A stretch of DNA of 5,416 bases from an uncultured Peptococcaceae bacterium. Lineage in GTDB: Bacteria > Bacillota > Peptococcia > Peptococcales > Peptococcaceae. Position 1 is the stretch's first letter. Each line of letters begins with the position of its first letter. The translations under genes and the position numbers were made by a program. The stretch spans positions 1 through 5,416 of the forward strand of contig CALAKO010000168.1 of the NCBI GenBank assembly GCA_937922955.1, read 5' to 3'. A model generated the notes under the pieces. The model had not been told where the DNA came from, made no database searches, and saw only the letters and a list, made by a program, of their open reading frames with translations. Positions 1 through 5,105 of this stretch are shown one piece after another.

Positions 1-77
1 AAGAAGGTCTTCAGTTCGCAATTCGTGAAGGTGGCCACACTGTAGGTGCAGGTACTGTTTCTAAGATTTTTGAATAA
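1..77 (+). CDS. tuf: Elongation factor Tu, C-terminal end (partial)
   Basis: This is the last 24 complete codons of EF-Tu, read from base 3 and ending in TAA at 75-77. The gene starts outside the window. The translated tail, including FAIREGGHTVGAGTVSKI, is the conserved end of EF-Tu domain III. EF-Tu is the GTPase that delivers aminoacyl-tRNA to the ribosomal A site, and it works in the cytoplasm. Its position directly upstream of rpmG-secE-nusG matches the tuf-secE-nusG order known in many bacteria. It is closed by its own intrinsic terminator, so the downstream genes depend mainly on a new promoter. The GTP-binding domain cannot be seen here. The identification rests on a short but very conserved segment. 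Confidence 0.95.
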   Translation, partial: EGLQFAIREGGHTVGAGTVSKIFE

Positions 78-97
78 TCTTTAGTCGAACAATCATT

Positions 98-134
98 ATC
101 GACCAGATGCAGAAGCTTCTGGTCGATTTTTTTT
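98..134 (+). terminator. Intrinsic terminator of tuf
   Basis: A perfect 10-bp stem is formed by ATCGACCAGA (98-107) and TCTGGTCGAT (118-127) around a 10-base loop. It is followed by an uninterrupted run of eight T (127-134). It starts 20 bases after the tuf stop codon. This is a textbook Rho-independent terminator and separates the tuf transcript from the rpmG promoter. Confidence 0.95.
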
Positions 135-169
135 ATCAGTAGATAATTTGAAAAAAAGAAAAGTTTCCC

Positions 170-198
170 TTGACGGCGGCGTAAAGGCGTGGTATTCT
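170..198 (+). promoter_or_regulatory. Sigma-70/sigma-A type promoter for rpmG-secE-nusG
   Basis: The -35 box TTGACG (170-175) and the -10 box TATTCT (193-198) are separated by exactly 17 bases. They match the consensus at 5 of 6 and 4 of 6 positions. The promoter lies between the tuf terminator and rpmG. The expected transcription start is near 204-206, leaving a leader of about 57 bases before the rpmG start. The spacer is GC-rich, unlike the AT-rich bases just upstream. How far the transcript runs is inferred: no terminator is seen before the rplJ attenuator. Confidence 0.85.
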
Positions 199-261
199 GT
201 AGGAGTGCATTTGTGCATGTTTATTTTATAGTGCAAAAAAACGTGTGGGAGGTGGCGAAAC

Positions 262-411
262 ATGCGCGTTAGCGTAACTTTAGAGTGCAGTGAATGCAAA
301 AGAAGAAATTATATCACAAAGAAAAACAAAAAGAATGATTCTGGCCGTATTGAAATGAAAAAATACTGCCCATTCTGCAAGACCCATACTACGCACAAGG
401 AAACCAAGTAA
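262..411 (+). CDS. rpmG: 50S ribosomal protein L33
   Basis: The gene encodes a 49-residue protein, the usual length of bacterial L33. L33 is a small large-subunit protein near the E site. Four cysteines form two CxxC pairs (C9/C12 and C36/C39), so this is the zinc-binding (C+) form. Many genomes also carry a cysteine-free paralogue used in zinc limitation; whether this one does cannot be seen here. The start is fixed by GGGAGGTGG (247-255), six bases before the ATG. It is the first gene after the promoter and is followed 29 bases later by secE. The rpmG-secE-nusG order is common in bacteria. It is too short for many automatic ORF lists but is certainly a real gene. Confidence 0.96.
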   Translation: MRVSVTLECSECKRRNYITKKNKKNDSGRIEMKKYCPFCKTHTTHKETK

Positions 412-440
412 CATTTAAGACAGTCATAAGGATGATATAG

Positions 441-707
441 ATGAGCAATAAACAGGTCGAAGATAAAAAGACAGTCACTCCTAAAAAGACTGAGACCAAA
501 AAGGCCAAAGAAAAGAAGCCTGGCTTCTTTGCGCGTTTAAAGAAAAGCTGGAAATTGTCCTTCGGCGAAATGAAGAAGGTACATTGGCCAACTCGTCAAG
601 AAGTCACAACCTATACTGGCGTTGTTTTGGTTACCGTTGCGATTATCACCGTTCTGATATGGATCGTTGATTCTGGGATTACCGCGTTGTTCAGCTTGAT
701 CGTATAG
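441..707 (+). CDS. secE: Preprotein translocase subunit SecE
   Basis: The gene encodes an 88-residue, single-span form of SecE, typical of Gram-positive-type bacteria; the E. coli protein is longer, with three spans. SecE clamps the SecY channel in the cytoplasmic membrane and is needed for Sec-dependent export. Residues 1-35 are very lysine-rich and cytoplasmic. The family signature FGEMKKVHWPTR falls at about 41-52 and forms the amphipathic helix lying on the membrane. The transmembrane helix spans about 58-78. The start ATG follows AAGGATGA (428-435) at suitable spacing. The stop (TAG, 705-707) touches the nusG ribosome binding region, so the two genes are probably translationally linked. 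The secE-nusG pairing is almost universal and supports the call. Confidence 0.96.
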   Translation: MSNKQVEDKKTVTPKKTETKKAKEKKPGFFARLKKSWKLSFGEMKKVHWPTRQEVTTYTGVVLVTVAIITVLIWIVDSGITALFSLIV

Positions 708-720
708 AGAGGTGACCTCT
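708..720 (+). promoter_or_regulatory. nusG ribosome binding site inside a small inverted repeat
   Basis: The bases AGAGG (708-712) and CCTCT (716-720) are perfect inverted repeats around TGA. The left arm is the best Shine-Dalgarno match for nusG, 14 to 18 bases before the ATG at 727. The repeat starts right after the secE stop codon. If folded it would hide the ribosome binding site, and ribosomes ending on secE would open it. A five-base-pair stem is weak, so regulation is only a possibility. Confidence 0.45.
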
Positions 721-726
721 AGAAAT

Positions 727-1266
727 ATGTCAGAGGAACAAATTCAAAAGGCATGGTATGCCGTACACACTTATTCCGGCTATGAGAATAAAGTAAAAAC
801 CAATCTGGAAAAACGCATTGAAAGCATGAACATGGAAGATTACATCTTCCGTTGTGTTATTCCGACTGAAACTGTTCATGAAGTAAAAAATGGTTCCACG
901 AAAGAAGTTCAGCGTAAAATCTTTCCGGGCTATGTGCTTGTGGAAATGATTATGACAGACGAATCGTGGTACATCGTTCGAAACATTACCGGTGTAACTG
1001 GTTTTGTAGGAACTGGAAATAAGCCTGTTCCCCTTCACGAGTATGAAGTGGAAAAGCTGCTTCATGACATGGGCGAAGAAGTTCCAGCTGTTGAACTTGA
1101 TGCCGAAGTCGGTGATGAAGTCCAGATCATTGATCCGGCCTTCGCAGGAATGACTGGGATCATTAAAGAGATTAACTCTAAGAAACAACAAGTTGTCGTT
1201 AGTGTTACGATGTTCGGCCGTGAGACCGAAGCTGAATTAGAATATAATCAAATTCATAAGCTGTAA
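727..1266 (+). CDS. nusG: Transcription termination/antitermination factor NusG
   Basis: The gene encodes 179 residues, the usual NusG length. NusG binds the RNA polymerase clamp, affects pausing, and links polymerase to Rho or to the ribosome. The N-terminal NGN domain covers about 8-115, with the conserved WYAVHTYSGYE start and the FPGYVLVEM strand near 66-74. The C-terminal KOW domain is at about 127-179, with VGDEVQI, AFAGMTGIIKEI and a late FGRETEAELEYNQI. I chose the ATG at 727. A GTG at 712 in the same frame would add five residues, but it lies in the ribosome binding site itself, and the NusG family begins at this ATG. The gene follows secE by 19 bases and precedes rplK by 39 bases. 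Confidence 0.96.
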   Translation: MSEEQIQKAWYAVHTYSGYENKVKTNLEKRIESMNMEDYIFRCVIPTETVHEVKNGSTKEVQRKIFPGYVLVEMIMTDESWYIVRNITGVTGFVGTGNKPVPLHEYEVEKLLHDMGEEVPAVELDAEVGDEVQIIDPAFAGMTGIIKEINSKKQQVVVSVTMFGRETEAELEYNQIHKL

Positions 1267-1305
1267 CACGGCATGGAAATCAATAGAAGGAGGTGCTAGT
1301 AATAA

Positions 1306-1731
1306 ATGGCAAAGAAAGTAATTGGTTTCATTAAACTCCAGGTACAGGCAGGTAAGGCAAATCCAGCGCCACCAGTTGGTCCAGCTCTTGGTCAGCACGG
1401 TGTTAACATCATGGGATTCTGCACTGAATTCAATGAAAGAACCAAAGATCAAATGGGGACTGTTATTCCAGTAGAAATTACTGTATATCAGGATCACTCA
1501 TTCACCTTTGTTACCAAAACACCACCAGCTGCTGTCCTGATTAAGAAAGCAGCAGGCGTTGAACGTGCGTCTGGTGAACCTAACACCAAGAAAGTTGGTA
1601 AGATCACCGAAGCGCAGGTGCGTGAAATCGCTGAAACAAAGATGCCTGACCTCAACGCTGCAAACATTGAAAGTGCTATGTCCATGGTTAAAGGGACTGC
1701 ACGCAGCATGGGTATCACTGTAGAAGAATAA
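1306..1731 (+). CDS. rplK: 50S ribosomal protein L11
   Basis: The gene encodes 141 residues, the standard L11 length. L11 binds 23S rRNA at the GTPase-associated centre at the base of the L7/L12 stalk. It takes part in factor-dependent GTP hydrolysis and in RelA activation. The N-terminal domain (about 1-70) has the proline-rich PPVGPALGQ signature at 22-30, and the linker TKTPPA is near 70-75. The C-terminal rRNA-binding domain (about 75-141) includes the conserved GxxxxxGxITxxQVxEIA pattern. A strong AAGGAGGT (1287-1294) precedes the ATG by 11 bases. No terminator separates it from nusG or rplA, so it is probably in the same transcript. Confidence 0.97.
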   Translation: MAKKVIGFIKLQVQAGKANPAPPVGPALGQHGVNIMGFCTEFNERTKDQMGTVIPVEITVYQDHSFTFVTKTPPAAVLIKKAAGVERASGEPNTKKVGKITEAQVREIAETKMPDLNAANIESAMSMVKGTARSMGITVEE

Positions 1732-1745
1732 TTTAGCGCGATGAT

Positions 1746-1783
1746 CGTGGGAGGACGAGAGTCCGTTTGAACCACAAAGGAGG
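1746..1783 (+). promoter_or_regulatory. Probable L1-binding autoregulatory operator before rplA
   Basis: The rplK-rplA gap can fold as an outer helix GTGG (1747-1750) with CCAC (1772-1775) and an inner helix GGAC (1753-1756) with GTCC (1761-1764) capped by a GAGA tetraloop. An asymmetric internal loop carries GTTTGAA on its 3' side. The pattern GTGGGAG, helix, CCG, A/T-rich bulge, ACCAC matches the L1 site of 23S rRNA as I recall it (GUGGGAG ... CCGGUGAAAUACCAC). The rplA Shine-Dalgarno AAAGGAGG (1776-1783) follows directly, so bound L1 would block translation. L1 autoregulation by rRNA mimicry is established in E. coli and in Methanococcus. Its action here is inferred. Confidence 0.7.
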
Positions 1784-1790
1784 AAACAAC

Positions 1791-2483
1791 ATGCCAAAAC
1801 ATGGCAAAAAGTATCAAGAAGCAGCTAAGCGTGTTGACAGAAACAATCTTTACGACGTGACAGAAGCAATCACTCTCGTTAAGGAAAACGCTACTGCAAA
1901 ATTTGATGAATCCGTAGAAGTTGCATTTAAACTGGGTGTTGATCCACGTCATGCAGATCAGCAGATCCGTAACGCAATGGTACTGCCTCATGGTAGCGGC
2001 AAAACCCGCAGCTGCTTGGTATTCGCTAAAGGCGAAAAAGCTAAAGAAGCAGAAGCAGCAGGTGCTGAATTTGTCGGTGCTGAAGATATGATCGCTAAGA
2101 TCCAGGGCGGTTGGTTTGGATTCGATGTTGCCATCGCTACCCCTGATATGATGGGTACCGTTGGTAAGATCGGTCGTCTTCTCGGGCCTAAAGGTCTGAT
2201 GCCAAACCCTAAGACCGGTACCGTTACCATGGATGTTGCTGGTGCTGTTGCTGAAGTCAAAGCTGGTAAGATCGAATACCGCGTTGACAAGGCTGGTATC
2301 ATTCATGCACCTATTGGTAAAGCCAGCTTCACTGTAGAAGCCCTCGTTGAAAACTTCAACGCACTGGCTCAGGCTCTGATCAAAGCTAAGCCAGCCAGCG
2401 CTAAAGGTGTCTACATGAAGAGCATCTCCGTATCAAGCACCATGGGTCCTGGGGTTAAAATCAACCCTAACCATGTAGGCTAA
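1791..2483 (+). CDS. rplA: 50S ribosomal protein L1
   Basis: The gene encodes 230 residues, the normal L1 length. L1 forms the mobile L1 stalk that helps move deacylated tRNA through the E site, and in several organisms it represses its own mRNA. Domain I is split (about 1-65 and 160-230) around domain II (about 66-159). The family signature GKIGRLLGPKGLMPNPKTGT is at 125-144. The ending, with STMGPGVKIN, is also typical. The ATG at 1791 sits seven bases after AAAGGAGG. A TTG at 1767 in the same frame would add eight residues but would start inside the operator hairpin, so it is rejected. It follows rplK by 59 bases and is followed by the L10 leader. Confidence 0.97.
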   Translation: MPKHGKKYQEAAKRVDRNNLYDVTEAITLVKENATAKFDESVEVAFKLGVDPRHADQQIRNAMVLPHGSGKTRSCLVFAKGEKAKEAEAAGAEFVGAEDMIAKIQGGWFGFDVAIATPDMMGTVGKIGRLLGPKGLMPNPKTGTVTMDVAGAVAEVKAGKIEYRVDKAGIIHAPIGKASFTVEALVENFNALAQALIKAKPASAKGVYMKSISVSSTMGPGVKINPNHVG

Positions 2484-2500
2484 TATAATTTTATATTCAT

Positions 2501-2598
2501 CTGCCAGAGACCGCAGGGGCGTTACGCTTAATCATCCTGCCGAGGTAAAATGCTTATGCAATTTCTGCCTTTGTGTCTCGCGCGCAAAGGCGTTTTTT
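2501..2598 (+). promoter_or_regulatory. L10 leader: L10(L12) binding RNA with transcription attenuator
   Basis: The stretch between rplA and rplJ has the conserved core of the ribosomal L10 leader. ACC (2510-2512) pairs with GGT (2544-2546) and GCAGG (2513-2517) with CCTGC (2536-2540). An unpaired CGA on the 3' side (2541-2543) gives the bulge expected for a kink-turn-like L10 site. A small GCG/CGC hairpin (2519-2527) lies inside. Downstream is an intrinsic terminator (2567-2598). In Bacillota the L10-L7/L12 complex is known to bind such leaders and reduce rplJ-rplL expression. The pairings are seen directly; ligand binding is inferred from the family. Confidence 0.88.
2567..2598 (+). terminator. 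Attenuator terminator in the rplJ leader
   Basis: The left arm GCCTTTGTG (2567-2575) pairs with CGCAAAGGC (2583-2591), giving nine pairs including one G-T wobble, with a seven-base loop. Six T follow at 2593-2598. It lies 47 bases before the rplJ start, so it must be conditional. A competing pairing would break it: GAGAC (2507-2511) with GTCTC (2575-2579) and GCAG (2513-2516) with CTGC (2565-2568). These bases also form the L10-binding helix, so the two folds exclude each other. Confidence 0.85.
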
Positions 2599-2629
2599 AT
2601 GGCAGAAAAACACTAAACCATTCAAGGAA

Positions 2630-2647
2630 GGGGAGGTGAATCTGTTG
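2630..2647 (+). promoter_or_regulatory. rplJ ribosome binding site and TTG start
   Basis: The sequence GGGGAGGTG (2630-2638) lies six bases before TTG (2645-2647). No ATG lies in frame nearby. The TTG gives a protein beginning MGQLEEKK, the expected L10 N-terminus. Alternatives are GTG at 2636, which overlaps the binding site, CTG at 2642, and GTG at 2573, which lies in the attenuator. A weak start codon with a strong binding site may help set L10 output. Confidence 0.85.
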
Positions 2648-3142
2648 GGACAGTTAGAAGAAAAGAAACTGATCGTTGCTGATTTAACCGAAAAATTTAA
2701 AAACGCTCAATCCGTTGTTGTTGTTGACTACACCGGTTTGAACGCTAAACAAACCACAGATCTCCGCAAACAATTGCGTGAAAGCAATGTGGATTTTGTT
2801 GTAGCAAAGAACACTCTCTTAAAGCGTGCTGCTGAAGAATGTGGCTATGCTGCCCTCAACGATGTATTCAACGGTGTTACCGCTGTTGCATTCTGCGCTG
2901 ACGATGTCGTTGCTCCTGCAAACATCATCTGCAAATTCATTAAAGATAACAAGATCATGACCATCAAAGGTGGTATCGCTGAAGGCGAAGTTATCGACAC
3001 CGCTAAGGTCGAAGCTCTCGGCGCACTGCCAAGCAAGGAAGTTCTTCTCTCCAAAGTTGCATACTGCTTCAAGGCTCCATTGCAGAAGGTTGCTATGGTA
3101 TTCGAAGCAAAGCGTCGTAAAGATGAAGAAGCTACCGCATAA
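2645..3142 (+). CDS. rplJ: 50S ribosomal protein L10
   Basis: The gene encodes 165 residues from the TTG start, the usual L10 length in this group. L10 anchors L7/L12 dimers to the ribosome, forming the stalk that recruits elongation factors including EF-Tu. The N-terminal rRNA-binding part (about 1-115) contains SVVVVDYTGLNAKQTTDLR near 23-41, VAKNTLLKRA near 53-62 and GVTAVAF near 77-83. The GALPSKEVLLSKV segment is near 126-138. The C-terminal helix (about 139-165), ending in charged residues and alanine, is where L12 N-terminal dimers attach. The gene is intact. It is probably controlled by the leader just upstream, through the complex it forms with L7/L12. It precedes rplL by 33 bases. 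Confidence 0.96.
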   Translation: MGQLEEKKLIVADLTEKFKNAQSVVVVDYTGLNAKQTTDLRKQLRESNVDFVVAKNTLLKRAAEECGYAALNDVFNGVTAVAFCADDVVAPANIICKFIKDNKIMTIKGGIAEGEVIDTAKVEALGALPSKEVLLSKVAYCFKAPLQKVAMVFEAKRRKDEEATA

Positions 3143-3175
3143 TCATATAGAATATAATCAAAGGAGAATTGAATC

Positions 3176-3381
3176 ATGTCTGAAAAAATCACCCAAATTA
3201 TTGATCTCGTAAAAGAGCTCTCCGTTGTTGAATTAGGGGAATCACCGGTCTTGGCCTCAAAGAAGCTAAAGAACTCGTTGACAACGCTCCAAAAGTACTC
3301 AAAGAAGCTCTGCCTAAGGAAGAAGCAGAAGCTGCTAAGGCTAAGCTTGAAGAAGTTGGCGCTACCGTTACTGTTAAGTAA
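3176..3381 (+). pseudogene. rplL: 50S ribosomal protein L7/L12, internally deleted and frameshifted
   Basis: Two pieces of L7/L12 lie on either side of an abrupt junction near 3236-3240. The first (3176-3235) encodes MSEKITQIIDLVKELSVVEL, the start of the N-terminal dimerisation domain that binds L10. The second (about 3238-3381, shifted by 2 in frame) encodes the last 46 or so residues, including ITGLGLKEAKELVDNAP and the ending VGATVTVK, from the factor-binding C-terminal domain. About 160-170 bases are missing against a normal gene of about 120-125 codons: the rest of the N-terminal domain, the alanine-rich hinge, and the first strand and helix of the C-terminal domain. Read from its ATG, the frame misses the normal stop and runs to about 3427, through the terminator. 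AAGGAG (3161-3166) gives a good start. L7/L12 is normally required for growth, so an assembly error or a second intact copy is likely. Confidence 0.9.
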
Positions 3382-3400
3382 TTTTAGCCACAACAATATC

Positions 3401-3440
3401 AAAGAGGACGCTTGCGTATTTGCGTAAGCGTCCTCTTTTT
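3401..3440 (+). terminator. Strong intrinsic terminator after rplL
   Basis: Thirteen perfect pairs join 3401-3413 (AAAGAGGACGCTT) to 3426-3438. They are extended by a G-T wobble and two more pairs to a six-base loop (3417-3422). A run of five T (3436-3440) follows. The hairpin starts 20 bases after the original rplL stop. Because the stem is symmetrical it may also slow transcripts coming the other way from the amidohydrolase gene, but on that strand the stem is followed by only three T. Its presence ends the ribosomal operon here and leaves no direct readthrough to rpoB. Confidence 0.95.
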
Positions 3441-3486
3441 GTTTGTGAGAATATATATAGGGATTGGAATCGCTTTTAAAATGGGA

Positions 3487-5105
3487 TTATTCCTTTCGAT
3501 AAATTGTCGTCCCATCTTTGATGGTTTCCAGAACCTGTATGTCCTGAATCTCCATAGGATAAACTTTTAATGGATTTCGATCAAGAATGACTAAATCTGC
3601 TCGTTTGCCCACTTTGATGGATCCTTTGCTGTCTTCTTCGAAATATGCATAGGCAGCATTAATCGTAATACCCTTCAAAGCGTTATATACATCAATGCGT
3701 TGTTCAGGACCGATGGTTACGCCGTTTTGAGTACGGCGATTTACTGCTGCCCACACGGAATGAAGCATTTTAGGTAGACGAACAGGTGTATCTGTATGAA
3801 GATTATAAATTAGACCTCTGTCGAGGGCTGATTTACAAGGACTGACGCGACTGCCACGTTCTTTACCGAAGTTTTTAAGATGAACATCTCCCCAGTACCA
3901 AGTATGAGCAACGAAAATAGATGGAATCATATTAAGTGCCTGCATCCGATCAAGTTGATCATCACGTACTGTTTGGCAGTGAATCATCACAGGGCGAAGA
4001 TTATGTTTGTTTGGATTATTCGAGGCATCCAATTCGCTCTCATAAATATTTAAAAACTGCTCGGATGCAGCATCACCATTGCAATGCGCGAGAAACTGTT
4101 GGTTGTCATTTAAAGCACGACGAATTGTTGCATGAAGCTGGTCGTCTGTATACCATGGATAACCGCAATAGTCGCCGGAGTTTTCGTATGGTGCACTCAT
4201 CCAAGCGGATTTCCCCTGTGGAGAGCCGTCTAATACAGCTTTATAGCCACCGATTTTTACATGGTTAACATATTGGCCAAATATATCTTTGTTTTCGTCA
4301 ACCATACGGTTGAACTCGTCTTCTGTAGAAAGGCCGAAAGGAATTGGATAAGCGACAATATCGATGTAAAGTTTCCCTTGTTGTCCTGCCTTTCGCATGA
4401 TTTTTATGCCTTCTCCGTGCGATGCGCCATCCTGAGCAGTGGTCACCCCATTTGCGGCGTAAAGTTCTTGTACTTTCGCGAAGACATCAACAGGATTTGA
4501 CACAATAGGTTCATTGAATTGTTTTACCATCATTAGAGCGGTTTCCTCAAGATAACCACTAGGCTCAGCTGTATCTGGATAGCGTTCAATAACACCGCCT
4601 TGAATCTCTTCGGTGGTATTGTCAACATTGGCTCGAGCGAGTGCTAAGCTGTTGGCAACTCCGACGTGGCCCGAAGTATGAGAGATGACAATTGGGTGTA
4701 CCGCAGAGGCTTGATCTAAAATCTTTTTATCAGGATGTCGTCCTTCTTCAAGATAATTATGATCATAAGCAAATCCTGCTACAGGTTCTCCTGCTGGGAT
4801 TTGATTTTCGTCAATAAATTTCTTGAGTAAGAATACGATATCGCTGAAATTTTTAGCACTCTCTAAATCGACTTTTGTATAGTACTGCTCACCGGCTACT
4901 GAAATATGTCCATGACCGTCAATGAAAGAAGGCATTAATGTATTTCCGTTCAAATCGATCATTTCACAAGAATCGGCTTTTTTTCGTTGAGTGTTTTGAG
5001 ATTGCCAACAGCCTTAATAAGACCATCATCAACTAAAACCGCTTCAAAAGAATCGGAAATGCTCTCCATAGTGACAATATCGCCGTTGTAGAATAATTTC
5101 TGCAT
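3487..5105 (-). CDS. YtcJ-like amidohydrolase, interrupted by a -1 frameshift
   Basis: Two frames together encode a 539-residue metal-dependent amidohydrolase of the Amidohydro_3/YtcJ type, whose members usually have about 530-560 residues. No signal peptide is seen, so it is probably cytoplasmic. Frame one starts at ATG 5105-5103 behind AAAGGGG (5121-5115) and gives the first 43 residues, half of the small beta domain. Frame two resumes after the A7 run at 4984-4978. Its 491-residue part, counted from the ATG at 4962, carries the metal ligand pair HGH (17 and 19), VKIGG with K236 as a candidate bridging lysine, and DGSPQG (245-250). It also has HCNGD (293-297), IHCQ (327-330), HTDTPV (389-394) and the typical ending GKRADLVILDRNP. 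The zero frame ends at TGA 4961-4959, which overlaps the ATG at 4962-4960. The substrate is unknown; relatives hydrolyse N-acyl, formyl or cyclic amide compounds. It is convergent with rplL, with no functional link visible. Confidence 0.85.
4977..4983 (-). promoter_or_regulatory. A AAA AAG slippery heptamer at the amidohydrolase frameshift
   Basis: Read on the - strand, the zero-frame codons GAA AAA AAG contain A AAA AAG in the phase required for -1 slippage. The new frame (GCC GAT TCT) joins exactly to the main amidohydrolase frame. Without slippage, translation ends five codons later at TGA. I see no strong hairpin just downstream, only a four-pair CGAT/ATCG possibility. A homopolymer miscount (seven A written where eight exist) would give the same picture. 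Confidence 0.5.

Noticed and set aside
96..299. 67-residue - strand reading frame opposite the rpmG promoter
   Set aside because: It covers the tuf terminator, the promoter and the start of rpmG, and the translated sequence has no family features.
712..726. GTG start for nusG five codons upstream
   Set aside because: The GTG is part of the Shine-Dalgarno region itself, and the ATG at 727 gives the normal NusG N-terminus.
1767..1790. TTG start for rplA eight codons upstream
   Set aside because: It falls inside the probable L1 operator hairpin and before the AAAGGAGG site; L1 proteins begin at the ATG at 1791.
1494..2306. 270-residue - strand reading frame opposite rplK and rplA
   Set aside because: It is a shadow of two certain ribosomal protein genes, crosses their intergenic operator, and shows no recognisable domain or ribosome binding site.
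2484..2489. Perfect TATAAT just after rplA, a possible internal promoter for rplJ
   Set aside because: At 17-base spacing the -35 position reads TCAACC, and there is no extended -10 TG. An internal promoter before rplJ is known in some bacteria, but this one lacks support beyond the hexamer in AT-rich DNA.
2573..2644. Upstream GTG start extending rplJ by 24 residues
   Set aside because: It lies within the attenuator terminator stem and has no ribosome binding site. The added residues do not resemble L10, and the TTG at 2645 has a strong site at ideal spacing.
3236..3427. Out-of-frame continuation of the rplL reading frame as a novel 83-residue protein
   Set aside because: After residue 20 it is the L7/L12 C-terminal coding sequence read in the wrong frame, and it runs through the terminator. 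It is a by-product of the deletion, not a new gene.
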